Source: an uncultured Chlamydia sp. | GTDB taxonomy: Bacteria > Chlamydiota > Chlamydiia > Chlamydiales > Simkaniaceae | Length of the DNA: 64,000 bases | Direction of reading: 5' to 3' | Assembly (NCBI GenBank): GCA_946127115.1 | Contig: CAMGYI010000002.1 | Coordinates: forward strand, 451,868 to 515,867 | In this document: piece after piece, positions 1-7,975 of the stretch | Layout of the letters: each line of letters starts with the position of its first letter | How positions within the stretch are numbered: the stretch's first letter is position 1 | Translations under genes and position numbers: made by a program | Notes under the pieces: model-generated | The model's input: the letters and a program-made list of their open reading frames with translations, nothing else | What the model was told of the DNA's origin: nothing | Database searches by the model: none

Positions 1-1
1 A

Positions 2-133
2 ATCCCATTAGATTCAGCTTCTATCATAAAGCGCTTCGATCTCAGACGACCGATTTATCAACAAACTGCTCAAAAAGGTTCTTTTGGATGTGAAGCCAAT
101 CCCTGGGAAAAGTTAGATTTATTCAAGCCTTGA
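2..133 (+). CDS. metK: S-adenosylmethionine synthase, C-terminal end (partial)
   Basis: This is the last 43 codons of a gene that enters from the left edge and ends at TGA 131-133. The translation contains [13 protein letters not shown] followed by GxFGxE and PWEKLD, which is the conserved C-terminal tail of MetK. MetK makes S-adenosylmethionine from methionine and ATP in the cytosol. The catalytic domains lie outside the window, so only family and end point can be judged. The identification rests on the tail motif alone, but the motif is distinctive and the frame is open to the edge. Confidence 0.85.
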   Translation: MPLDSASIIKRFDLRRPIYQQTAQKGSFGCEANPWEKLDLFKP

Positions 134-397
134 TAAGGAAGAGGTTAACTCTTCTTTTTGCACTGTAGTAAAGGTATGAGGGAAGGGACCATGCTTGCCA
201 ACATCGATAATGCTTGGATTTTCAGAATGGCCCTTTTCAAGAACCTTCCTAAAAAATTTCTCTGCAACAAATTCGCTTCGATCCTCACCAAGCATGCAAT
301 CAGTGGTATTTCCATCCAAAGAAAAAAGAGGAAGTCTGGGCATATGTGAACGGGATGGGGAAGGTTTGCACCAGAACCAAATATAGTGGGGTCCACC
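119..397 (-). pseudogene. IS6-family-like transposase relic
   Basis: A minus-strand frame reads LFSLDGNTTDCMLGEDRSE, then EKFFRKVLEKGH, NPSIIDVGKHGPFPHTF and VQKEEL. This order matches the middle of the IS6/IS26 DDE transposase: YLYRAVD-x-GNTxDF, then the KAAxxFFxKxL helix, then the xxINVDKxxxYPxA segment. The N-terminal part is degenerate and appears to continue in another frame (344-397). The C-terminal catalytic region and the terminal inverted repeats are missing, and the frame stops at 119-121, overlapping the metK end. It is dead insertion-sequence debris. The family call is by eye and moderately secure. Confidence 0.5.
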
Positions 398-408
398 TAA
401 ATTTTTCT

Positions 409-1152
409 TTAGTTAAGTTCCCACTTCTTGAGGAGCTTTTCGAGTTTCCCATTAGAGCGAAGTTTATCAAGCCCTCGGTTGAAGACTTCAACTAATTCGG
501 CATTATCTCCATTGAGGGTGAGGAGACGGATCCCTGCATCATTTAACGGAGGGGTTGCAATTTTGACCTTTCCAAAATACAGATCCCGGATGTAACTTGT
601 TGCTTGAATATAGTTCACTAAAACCCCATCATGTAATCCTGCAATCATATCATCAAGTCCATCAGGGATCGAATAATAATATTGAACAATAACCCCTGGG
701 AAGCGTTCAAGAAGAACCGCTTCACTCGAAAGACTGTCAACAGCAACTTCCTTACCATTCATTTGACCAAGAGAGCTGACTTTTACCCCATCTCCAACAA
801 TAAGAACAGGTCCGGTATGAATAATAGGATCAGAAAAAGTGTACGTTCTTTCAAGAAAAACCCTGGGTGTTATAGAAGAAAGCATTCCTTCGTAGTGCTT
901 TTCCTTTAATCCAAAGATCAAATTATCCCAGCCTGTTGTAACGCGCTTGAAAAAAACTCCCTCTTCTCTTCCAATCGCAACTAAGAGTTCATTTGCAAAG
1001 GCATAGACATTAGCTTCTTTTCCTTGAAGATCTATCGGGTACCAGCTAGGGTCCATTCCTATTCGGTAGGTTTTACCTCGCGACTCACAGGCTGCTAACA
1101 GAAATACAACAGATAGAAATATACCTACTCTCTGAAAAAATCGAACCTTCAT
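409..1152 (-). CDS. ABC transporter amino-acid-binding lipoprotein (SBP_bac_3 family)
   Basis: This 247-residue protein starts with a lipoprotein signal, MKVRFFQRVGIFLSVVFLLA, with the lipidation Cys at residue 22 (box LAAC). The mature part begins YRIGMDPSWYPIDLQGK and contains EGMLSSITPRVFLERTYTFS, typical of polar amino-acid solute-binding proteins such as ArtJ, GlnH and FliY. It should bind an amino acid in the periplasm and deliver it to an ABC permease, but no permease or ATPase gene is next to it, as is usual for chlamydial ArtJ. The start was set at ATG 1152. A GTG at 1158 is the alternative. A promoter-like sequence lies about 30 bp upstream. The exact ligand cannot be read from the sequence. 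Confidence 0.85.
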   Translation of the reverse strand: MKVRFFQRVGIFLSVVFLLAACESRGKTYRIGMDPSWYPIDLQGKEANVYAFANELLVAIGREEGVFFKRVTTGWDNLIFGLKEKHYEGMLSSITPRVFLERTYTFSDPIIHTGPVLIVGDGVKVSSLGQMNGKEVAVDSLSSEAVLLERFPGVIVQYYYSIPDGLDDMIAGLHDGVLVNYIQATSYIRDLYFGKVKIATPPLNDAGIRLLTLNGDNAELVEVFNRGLDKLRSNGKLEKLLKKWELN

Positions 1153-1178
1153 CCACACACCTAAATAACTTCGCCCTC

Positions 1179-1207
1179 ATCTTAGTAGAAACGATGCATT
1201 TGTTCAA
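1179..1207 (-). promoter_or_regulatory. Candidate sigma-70-type promoter for the binding lipoprotein
   Basis: On the minus strand TTGAAC (-35, 1202-1207) is followed after 17 bp by TAAGAT (-10, 1179-1184). This places the start of transcription about 20 bp before ATG 1152. Prediction is from motif and spacing only. Confidence 0.45.
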
Positions 1208-1299
1208 CATTTCCAAATTTAAAGTATTTTTTTTAATTCAGAAATCAGAATAAGATTCACCTTTTTATCACAACTTGGGAAGTATTTGGATACGCTCTT

Positions 1300-1419
1300 T
1301 CAACTCCGAAGTGCAACATTTGAAGCTTCCTTACTAAGATGGTCAAGCACCTCCTCTGGTGTTGAAAATCCTAACACCTTTCTGGGTCTGTTGTTAAGCA
1401 ACTTTTCAATAGATTGATA
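1300..1419 (-). pseudogene. IS30-family transposase, C-terminal relic
   Basis: The minus strand encodes SIEKLLNNRPRKVLGF, then STPEEVL, and ends VALRS-stop (TGA 1300-1302). This is the standard C-terminus of IS30-family transposases (xNxRPRKxLGFxTPxEVF, VALxx). The fragment is about 39 codons, has no start and begins immediately after the stop codon of the P-type ATPase, in the same reading frame. The rest of the element is absent. It is a second, unrelated insertion-sequence scar in the first 1.5 kb. Confidence 0.7.
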
Positions 1420-3525
1420 TTACTTGGTGGGCTTTAGCAACCGGAGGCCATTGAAGACAACAACAAGAGCAGCTCCCGTGTCGGCGGCAATAGCCATCCA
1501 AAGGGAAGCAATGCCCACAATTGCAAGGACCAGAAAAATCGCCTTCATCGCTAAGGCAAAGATAATGTTTTGTTGGATCATGCGTACTGAGCGCCGCGAA
1601 TGGTGAATGAGCCAAGGGACTCGCGACAGATCGTCGGACATAAGAACAATATCGGATGTTTCAATTGCAGCATCTGTCCCCATAGCTCCCATAGAAATCC
1701 CAAAACTTGCAGCAGCCATCGCTGGAGCATCGTTAATTCCATCACCAATCATTGCCACGGTTTCCCATTTTTCCTTTAAATGCTCAACTGCTTCAACCTT
1801 ATCTTCAGGAAGAAGCTCAGACTGTGCTTGGTCCACGCCTGCTAATTTTGCAATTGCTTCTGCTGCAGGTTTATTATCACCGGTAAGCATCACAACTCTC
1901 TCCACTCCAGCCTCTTTAATCTGCTGAATTACTCGTCCTACTTGAGCGCGAGGCTCATCAGCAACGCTAATTAAACCACAAACATGCTTCTCAGTCCCTA
2001 TCGCAATAATGGAATGCCCTGCATCTTCTAGTTCAAGAGCCATTTTATGAATTTCAGGAGTCTCTTGCTTCATTTCGTGCATAAACCGATGGCTTCCGAT
2101 CCAGTAACGGGAGCCTTCGAAAGTTCCCTCAGCTCCCTTTCCCTGCGTAATTTGAAAATCTTCAGCACGTTTGATCCGAACATTTTTTTTCTTCGCATAA
2201 TCTAAGATCGCCCTGGCAATGGGATGTTCACTGGAAACTTCCAGAGCTGCAGCGCGCATCAAAAGTTCCTCTTCAGTATGTCCATTAAGGGGAATCACAC
2301 GATAAACTTCGGGGCGTCCATAGGTTAATGTTCCCGTCTTATCTAGAGCAAGAGCACGAAGTTTGCTAGGCATTTCTAAGAATATTCCCCCCTTGATTAA
2401 TACTCCTCTCCTTGCTGCAGCTGTCATTCCAGAAACAATGCTCACAGGAGTAGAAATAACAAGGGCACAAGGACAAGCAATGACCAAAATAACAAGGGCG
2501 CGGTAAAACCACATATCCCATCCACTTCCAAGGAGAAGGGGAGGAACGATAGCAACTAAGATCGCGATGCAAATCATGATCGGCGTATAGATCTTAGCAA
2601 ATTTTTCAACCCACTGCTGCGAGCTCGCCCGTCTTGACTGAGCCTCTTCTACCAAGTGAATGATGCGAGCAAGAGTCGTGTCATTGGCCCCCTTAGTCAC
2701 CCGACATTCAAACGCACCATCTTCATTCAATGTTCCCGCAAAGACTTCGTCTCCTGCTTTCTTTTGAATCGGGACCGACTCCCCCGTGATCGGTGATTGG
2801 TTAATTGAAGTCGCCCCTCCCTCAATTACTCCATCAAGGGGAACTTTTTCTCCCGGGCGAACTAAAATTCGATCTCCAACGTGGACCTCTTCTACTCTTG
2901 TATCCCCCTTGTCAATTACATGAGCAATAGTTGGAGATAAATCCATTAATGCTGAAACAGCTTTGCGCGCCCGCCCCACACTCCAATGCTCAAGCAAAAT
3001 AGCTACGGAAAATAAAAATGCAACGGTCGCCCCTTCGAACCACTCATTGATTGCAATGGCTCCAACCATTGCAATGACCATCAAGATGTTCATATCTAGT
3101 TGAAAATTCTTAAGTGCAAGATAAGCCTTAGGAAGTACAAAGTATGCTCCAAAAACCATTGCTATAAAATACAAACGGTCGGCAATCGGACTTCCTCTTA
3201 AATGAAAATAGACGGCAAGAACCAAAAAAATCCCACTAATAACTGTTGTAAAAAACCTTCCATAACGACTCCAAAAAGTTCCCTCTCCAACCTTTGCTCT
3301 TTCTTTCCATAGAACAGCTTTCAACCCTCCGTTCTGGACCCATTGAATGATCTGGTCCGAGTTCACATTCTCAGAAGTGACAATCATCTTAGCATTTAAA
3401 ACATCAAAATCCAGATTTGTGATTCCATCCCGTTTCACAAGTACTTTTTTTAATAATGCAACTTCTTCTGCGCAGTCAAGACCATCAACTTTAAATTCAA
3501 ATCTCATGGTTTTTATTTTATCCAT
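1420..3525 (-). CDS. Heavy-metal P-type ATPase (Zn/Cd/Pb exporter type)
   Basis: At 701 residues this is full length for a P1B ATPase. In order there are: an N-terminal HMA-like domain whose metal loop reads GLDCAEE rather than CxxC, membrane helices from about residue 88, the actuator-domain TGES motif, CPCAL (the transmembrane metal site), DKTGTLT with the phosphorylated Asp, SSEHP, and the hinge GDGINDAPA. CPC with a C-AEE amino-terminal loop fits the ZntA/CadA group, which pump Zn2+ or Cd2+ out across the inner membrane. Substrate is inferred. ATG 3525 is used. ATG 3507 (MRFEFKVDG) is possible. The start is only 12-21 bp from the divergent GT9 gene. The C-terminus is intact despite the IS30 relic directly after the stop. 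Confidence 0.88.
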   Translation of the reverse strand: MDKIKTMRFEFKVDGLDCAEEVALLKKVLVKRDGITNLDFDVLNAKMIVTSENVNSDQIIQWVQNGGLKAVLWKERAKVGEGTFWSRYGRFFTTVISGIFLVLAVYFHLRGSPIADRLYFIAMVFGAYFVLPKAYLALKNFQLDMNILMVIAMVGAIAINEWFEGATVAFLFSVAILLEHWSVGRARKAVSALMDLSPTIAHVIDKGDTRVEEVHVGDRILVRPGEKVPLDGVIEGGATSINQSPITGESVPIQKKAGDEVFAGTLNEDGAFECRVTKGANDTTLARIIHLVEEAQSRRASSQQWVEKFAKIYTPIMICIAILVAIVPPLLLGSGWDMWFYRALVILVIACPCALVISTPVSIVSGMTAAARRGVLIKGGIFLEMPSKLRALALDKTGTLTYGRPEVYRVIPLNGHTEEELLMRAAALEVSSEHPIARAILDYAKKKNVRIKRAEDFQITQGKGAEGTFEGSRYWIGSHRFMHEMKQETPEIHKMALELEDAGHSIIAIGTEKHVCGLISVADEPRAQVGRVIQQIKEAGVERVVMLTGDNKPAAEAIAKLAGVDQAQSELLPEDKVEAVEHLKEKWETVAMIGDGINDAPAMAAASFGISMGAMGTDAAIETSDIVLMSDDLSRVPWLIHHSRRSVRMIQQNIIFALAMKAIFLVLAIVGIASLWMAIAADTGAALVVVFNGLRLLKPTK

Positions 3526-3560
3526 CGATGACTTATAATGCTAGCCATGAAGAACGTCAT
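3511..3560. promoter_or_regulatory. Candidate bidirectional promoter with shared -10 palindrome
   Basis: The short space between the ATPase and GT9 starts contains cTTATAATg. On the plus strand TATAAT (3534-3539) is a perfect -10. On the minus strand TATAAG (3532-3537) is a -10, with ATGACG 17 bp upstream of it (3555-3560) as a four-of-six -35 match. The plus-strand -35 is weak (TTTATT, 16 bp away). If the plus promoter is used, transcription would begin at about 3546, at the ATG of GT9. Motif evidence only. Confidence 0.4.
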
Positions 3561-4575
3561 AATTAAACTCTTTCTTGCTCTCGTTCCAAAAAGAAGATAC
3601 CAACGCGGCGACAAGCCCCGAATCCTTGTTGTTTCGACAACAGGAGTAGGTGATTCCCTCTGGGGATCTCCAGCAATTCGCGCCCTCAGAAAAAAACATC
3701 CGAAGGGGTACATCGCGCTGCTGACGAGTCCTATTGGGAAACAACTTTTTCAAAATAATCCGCATCTCGATGAAATTTTTACCATTAAAAACCCTGCTCT
3801 TCTCTCTTCTATCAAACTCCTAGGAACCCTCAGGAAAAAAACATTCGATACAACTTTCATTTTTCATCTCTCACAGCGCCCAATTCTTCCCCTAGTTTCC
3901 CTAGCTGGTCCTTCAAAAATTGTGGGAACAGAAGGGATCAACAAAGGACTGGATCACCTCTTAACCAATCCTATAAAGAAGTCTCCTATCCATGAAATTC
4001 AGCGCCGCCTAAATATTGCTGGATGTGAGAGTTCCTCTCCAGAAATGGAACTCTTTCTTACCGAAACCGAAAATGAAATTGCTTTGAAACACCTTCCCAA
4101 TACACACCCCATTATTGGAATGCATCCTGGATCTAAGGACAAGTATAAACAGTGGAGCCCTAAACATTTTGTCGAACTCGGAAGAAGACTTGCAAAAGAA
4201 AAAGGGGCTACTTTGATGATCACCGGTGACAAGGGAGAAGCCCTCCTCGCAGAACAAATTGCTAGCAGCATCCCTTCAGCCATCTCTGTTGCCGGAAAAC
4301 TTTCCGTCCGTATAACCGCGGCCCTTATCAAAAAATTTGATCTCTATATCACTAATGACACCGGACCTATGCACATCGCCTTTGCACTAGGAACACCTAC
4401 CCTTGCCCTCTTCGCATCTACCGATCCAAAGCTCTGCGGCCCCTATCAAATTTCTCATGGCATTATCTTTCAAAAACCTCGATCTTGCACCCCTTGCATT
4501 CAAAAAAAGTGCCGTTTGCCCTTCTGCATGGAACAAATTTCTCCTGATGAGGTTTATGAACGCATCCGCGTTTGA
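3547..4575 (+). CDS. Glycosyltransferase family 9 (heptosyltransferase-like)
   Basis: A 342-residue GT9/WaaF-type protein. The N-terminal Rossmann half contains ILVVSTTGVGDSLWGSPAIR. The C-terminal half has MHPGSKDKYKQWSPKHF and NDTGPMHIAFALGTPTLALF, the nucleotide-sugar-binding signature of ADP-heptose:LPS heptosyltransferases. A Cys-rich tail (CxPC, KKC, FCM) is also typical of the family. It probably adds a sugar to the LPS core at the cytoplasmic face of the inner membrane, in keeping with the GT2 gene downstream. ATG 3547 is preferred. ATG 3538 in the same frame lies inside a TATAAT box, so it is unlikely to be in the transcript. The sugar donor is not certain. Confidence 0.85.
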   Translation: MKNVIIKLFLALVPKRRYQRGDKPRILVVSTTGVGDSLWGSPAIRALRKKHPKGYIALLTSPIGKQLFQNNPHLDEIFTIKNPALLSSIKLLGTLRKKTFDTTFIFHLSQRPILPLVSLAGPSKIVGTEGINKGLDHLLTNPIKKSPIHEIQRRLNIAGCESSSPEMELFLTETENEIALKHLPNTHPIIGMHPGSKDKYKQWSPKHFVELGRRLAKEKGATLMITGDKGEALLAEQIASSIPSAISVAGKLSVRITAALIKKFDLYITNDTGPMHIAFALGTPTLALFASTDPKLCGPYQISHGIIFQKPRSCTPCIQKKCRLPFCMEQISPDEVYERIRV

Positions 4576-4579
4576 GCGG

Positions 4580-4611
4580 CTTCTTCTTTCTAGAAGAAGG
4601 GTAGATTTTTT
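4580..4611 (+). terminator. Rho-independent terminator after GT9
   Basis: CTTCTTC (4580-4586) pairs perfectly with GAAGAAG (4593-4599) over a 6-nt loop, and a T6 run follows at 4606-4611, just after the GT9 stop codon. Confidence 0.6.
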
Positions 4612-4624
4612 CGCCTGAATCTCG

Positions 4625-4731
4625 TAGAATGAGACTTGGGGCTGAGGTTTTCTCTGCTCAAAAAGGATGTGCCTTAGTTTCACGCCTCGAGAGGTTACAG
4701 CCTCTCGGGGCATTTTGTTCATTGTGCCCCC
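4625..4731 (+). promoter_or_regulatory. Structured leader or small RNA with two mutually exclusive hairpins
   Basis: A TAGAAT box (4625-4630) precedes a G/C-rich stretch that codes for nothing recognisable. An 11-bp stem forms between 4684-4694 and 4701-4711 (one G-T pair) and is followed by ATTTTGTT, which resembles an intrinsic terminator. A second stem, GGGGCA 4707-4712 with TGCCCC 4725-4730, uses the same bases as the 3' arm of the first. A weaker CTGAGG/CCTTAG stem lies upstream. The arrangement suits an attenuator for the GT2 operon at 4820, or a roughly 90-nt small RNA ending at about 4718. I recognise no known RNA family. Confidence 0.35.
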
Positions 4732-4819
4732 TTGCATATAAAAACTCTTCCATTTTCTCCAAGAAAAAACTTGGAACCCTCTCATTGAAATAAGTGTGCG
4801 ATTCAAGTATGCTCAAGGC

Positions 4820-5758
4820 ATGAAAATCTATGTCATTATTCTGAATTGGAATGGAAAAGAGGATACTCTTAAGTGTCTTGAAAGCTTGGGAAAGGTGTCC
4901 ACTTCGCATAAAACTGTTGTTGTTGACAATGGATCAACTGATGGATCAGCAAAGGCTTTTTCAAAAGCATTTCCTCATGCACAAGTCATTGAAACAGGAG
5001 GAAATCTTGGCTACGCTGAAGGGAATAATATGGGGATCCGCCATGCTCTTGAAGCCAATGCAGATTATATCTTTGTTCTCAATAATGATACCGTTGTCAC
5101 AGAAGATATTCTTGAGAAGTTTTTAATGCGAGATGTCCCGATTCAAGGGGGAAAGGCACTTCTTATGGATGATCCATTTAAAATTGATCATCTGGGAGGG
5201 AACTGGAAAGTAAAAGACGGGTGCTTCGAGCTTATCGGTGCTAATGCTCCTGCAAGCGAGTGGACTCATCCTCTTTTTCTAGACTACGTCTGTGGCGTTG
5301 CTATTTTTGCTAAGGCAGAAGTCTTTAGAGAGGTCGGTCTTTTTGATCCTCGGTTTTTTCTTTTTTGGGAGGAATCAGATTGGTGTTTCCGTGCAAGGAA
5401 AAAAGGGTATGCAGTACAATTCTGCCCTGAGGCTATCCTCTTGCATAAAAAATCGGCCTCCTTTTTGGGGGGGAAACCTCATACATGCTATTTTTGGTGG
5501 CGCAATCGCCTTCTTTGGATTGAAAAAAATTGCTCCCAAAAAGATCAAAAATACATTAAAAGGAAAATCTTTAAAGAATGTCTCCATACATTAAAACTTC
5601 TCCTTCTCAAGTATTTTCAAATTTTTTTTTCCAAAAGGACTTATGATAGGCGCCTTCGAATCCAATTTTACCGCGCACTTCTTGCTGGAGTACGGGACTA
5701 TTATCTCCGCCGTTTCGGTAATTGCCCAAAATGGGTTATCCAAGGAATTAAAGAATGA
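4820..5758 (+). CDS. Glycosyltransferase family 2 (rhamnosyltransferase-like)
   Basis: A 312-residue GT-A fold enzyme. It begins MKIYVIILNWNGKEDT, then VVDNGSTDGS (nucleotide-sugar loop), FVLNNDTV (DxD-like metal site) and WEESDWCFRARKKGY, the acceptor-side acidic motif of dTDP-rhamnosyl- and N-acetylglucosaminyl-type GT2 enzymes. The C-terminus is basic and amphipathic and probably lies on the membrane. The role is addition of a sugar to an envelope glycan. ATG 4820 was chosen because the family motif starts there. An in-frame GTG at 4796 would only add a poor extension. The stop overlaps the next gene's ATG by 4 bp. A dTDP-rhamnose cluster lies at 24-26 kb, so dTDP-rhamnose is a reasonable donor, but this is inference. 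Confidence 0.85.
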   Translation: MKIYVIILNWNGKEDTLKCLESLGKVSTSHKTVVVDNGSTDGSAKAFSKAFPHAQVIETGGNLGYAEGNNMGIRHALEANADYIFVLNNDTVVTEDILEKFLMRDVPIQGGKALLMDDPFKIDHLGGNWKVKDGCFELIGANAPASEWTHPLFLDYVCGVAIFAKAEVFREVGLFDPRFFLFWEESDWCFRARKKGYAVQFCPEAILLHKKSASFLGGKPHTCYFWWRNRLLWIEKNCSQKDQKYIKRKIFKECLHTLKLLLLKYFQIFFSKRTYDRRLRIQFYRALLAGVRDYYLRRFGNCPKWVIQGIKE

Positions 5759-6849
5759 CAGCCCATATTATTAACGTTGTTTGGGGAAAAGAGTATGTCG
5801 AAACCTTTTTAAAAAAGTCTCTTCCTTTCCAATTTTCACCAGGAAATTTAGAAAATTTTGATGGAATCTATATTCTCTACACAACGGCGGAGGATGAAAA
5901 AGTCATTCGTGCACATCCCCACTTTAAAACCCTTGAATCTCTCCTCCCCGTAGAATTACGAACCATCATATGCCACGACAGCCCCTATACTCTCATGACC
6001 GCTTGTCATAGCGACGCAATCAAACAGGGAAATGCAAAGGGAGCTCCTCTTATATTCCTCTCCCCAGATTCCATTCTTTCTCAAGGGCTTTTTTCCTATC
6101 TGCAAGAAACCATTAACCAGGGTAAGCGTCTTGTCGCTATTTGTAGTACCCGTCTTACAATGGAAAAAATGGAGCAGCACCTTGCCCCTTTTAACTATTC
6201 CTCTCATGCGCTCGCAAAGCTCGCCATTCAAAATCTCCATCCCTACATTGAAAAGTGTTTTATTAAAGAGGGAAAAATACTTGAAAGGCCTAGCCAAATC
6301 TATTTCTCCCTTGATGAAAACAATCTGCTTGTCCGCGCCTTTCATCTCCACCCTCTGCTTCTCTGGCCACGTGATCAAACGATACTTCCACTCATTACAA
6401 CAGATGGCCCTCATTTCCTAGAACGAGCCGTCCCGAATTTCGAAGAGTGGAAAATCATCACAAACTGCAACAAGATTGCTCTTTTTGAGCTTTCTAAAGA
6501 GTCATTATTACAAGAGTCTCGTGTAAAACCTCTAACCCTCTTTGGATTTTTCCGTTGGGCTGATGTCCACGTCACTACTGGACATCGCTTTTTTGCAAAG
6601 CATTCAATTATCCTTGGCGATGGCAACGAAAATAAAAAATGGGAGCAGACCAAAAGGAAAGCTGATTTTCTTATCGCCTCGCTAGAAAAAGCTCCCCTTT
6701 CCTTTCGTCTTGCCAAACCTTTTCTAATTCTTGGTTTTTACCTTAAAAAGCTGTGTCTTATCCTGATCGGAAAGAAAAAAATTCCTCTTAGCAAAATCCA
6801 ATCCCATTTAAGATATATCTTAAAAACCCGCTCAATTCCCTTTTCCTAA
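5755..6849 (+). CDS. Uncharacterised protein coupled to the GT2 gene
   Basis: This 364-residue protein matches no family I can name. It begins MTAHIINVVWGKEYVETFLK and has the alternating strand/helix look of a nucleotide-sugar enzyme, with a basic, hydrophobic stretch near residues 318-338 (FLILGFYLKKLCLILIGKK) that could sit on the membrane. No signal peptide is present. Its ATG lies in the ATGA overlap with the GT2 stop, so it is almost certainly translated by coupling and works with that enzyme. A divergent glycosyltransferase or glycan-assembly partner is a reasonable guess, not a demonstrated function. Confidence 0.75.
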   Translation: MTAHIINVVWGKEYVETFLKKSLPFQFSPGNLENFDGIYILYTTAEDEKVIRAHPHFKTLESLLPVELRTIICHDSPYTLMTACHSDAIKQGNAKGAPLIFLSPDSILSQGLFSYLQETINQGKRLVAICSTRLTMEKMEQHLAPFNYSSHALAKLAIQNLHPYIEKCFIKEGKILERPSQIYFSLDENNLLVRAFHLHPLLLWPRDQTILPLITTDGPHFLERAVPNFEEWKIITNCNKIALFELSKESLLQESRVKPLTLFGFFRWADVHVTTGHRFFAKHSIILGDGNENKKWEQTKRKADFLIASLEKAPLSFRLAKPFLILGFYLKKLCLILIGKKKIPLSKIQSHLRYILKTRSIPFS

Positions 6850-6889
6850 AAGCTCCATCCTCATATATAGAAGGTAGGGGGAAATCCAA

Positions 6890-7975
6890 ATGGATGTTGT
6901 CTTTGTTCTCAATTGTGGGAGCTCATCGATCAAATTTCAACTTATTGAGCCAGAGTCAGGTAATGTTCATCTGAACGGTCTTGCTGAGAATTTAAACACC
7001 TCCCGTGCTACGTTGAAATGGTCCAATGGATCAAAGGACCTGGGAAAGGGAGACTATGACGATGCCTTGGAAAACATCCTTCACCTTCTGGATGATGAGA
7101 AAATTCTGGCAATAGGACACCGAGTCGTTCACGGCGGGGAATCTTTCAGCGCTTCGGTCAAAATTGATGCTGCTGTTCTCAAAAAGATCAAAGACTGCAA
7201 TCACTTAGCTCCTTTGCATAACCCCGTAAATGCACTCGGAATCGAAATTATGGGGGAAAAGTTTCCCATGATTCCCCAAGTTGCCGTCTTTGATACTTCC
7301 TTTCATCAATCAATGCCACAAGTTGCCTATCTTTACGCTCTCCCCCATAAATATTATAAAAAACTCCAGATCCGTAGGTATGGATTCCATGGAACAAGTC
7401 ATCGATATGTTGTTCAAAAAGGAGCAGAAGAGATTGGTAAGTCCTTAAAAGAGACCTCTTTCATTAGCTGCCATCTCGGAAATGGTTGCAGCATCGCTGC
7501 AGTCAAAGGAGGGAAAAGCCTCGATACCAGCATGGGGCTTACCCCCCTAGAAGGGCTTGTGATGGGTCACCGATGTGGTGATCTCGATCCAAGCATCGTA
7601 GGGTTTTTAGCAGAAAAATTACAGGTAAGTAGTAAGGAAGTTATTTTAATTCTCAATAAGGAAAGTGGGCTGTTTGGGATTTCGGGCATTAGCGAAGATA
7701 TGAGACTTTTGACGAAAAGTACGGATCCTAGAGCAAAGCTTGCCATTGATATTTTTTGCTATCGCCTGGCAAAATATATTGCAGCCTACCTTGTTCCCTT
7801 ACAACATGTTGATAGTGTGATTTTCACAGGGGGTATTGGAGAAAATGCTTCAGGAATTCGGAACCAAGTCATGGCACACCTTAACCCCTTCAATTTAAAA
7901 GCTCTTGTCATTCCTACCAATGAAGAACTAATGATTGCACGCGACACCGCAGCTATTGTGAGGGGGAAGTCATGA
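6890..7975 (+). CDS. ackA: Acetate kinase
   Basis: The 361-residue sequence starts VFVLNCGSSSIKFQLI, the first phosphate loop of acetate kinases, and contains RYGFHGTSHRYV, CHLGNGCSIAAVK, DTSMGLTPLEGLVMG, HVDSVIFTGGIGENA and the ACK signatures in order. It interconverts acetyl phosphate plus ADP with acetate plus ATP in the cytosol. It is slightly shorter than the usual 390-400 residues, and the trimming lies in inter-motif loops. A Shine-Dalgarno-like run of G residues precedes ATG 6890. Its stop overlaps the pta start by ATGA. With pta it allows ATP formation from acetyl-CoA, a capacity that not all chlamydiae have. Confidence 0.95.
   Translation: MDVVFVLNCGSSSIKFQLIEPESGNVHLNGLAENLNTSRATLKWSNGSKDLGKGDYDDALENILHLLDDEKILAIGHRVVHGGESFSASVKIDAAVLKKIKDCNHLAPLHNPVNALGIEIMGEKFPMIPQVAVFDTSFHQSMPQVAYLYALPHKYYKKLQIRRYGFHGTSHRYVVQKGAEEIGKSLKETSFISCHLGNGCSIAAVKGGKSLDTSMGLTPLEGLVMGHRCGDLDPSIVGFLAEKLQVSSKEVILILNKESGLFGISGISEDMRLLTKSTDPRAKLAIDIFCYRLAKYIAAYLVPLQHVDSVIFTGGIGENASGIRNQVMAHLNPFNLKALVIPTNEELMIARDTAAIVRGKS

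Noticed and set aside
4387-4806. 139-codon minus-strand ORF across the GT9 end
   Set aside because: It crosses a terminator and a structured leader, has no family motif, and its first half is the shadow of GT9.
5956-6414. 152-codon minus-strand ORF opposite the unknown coupled protein
   Set aside because: The plus-strand gene is coupled to GT2 by ATGA and has better coding composition. The minus frame has no recognisable start or motif.
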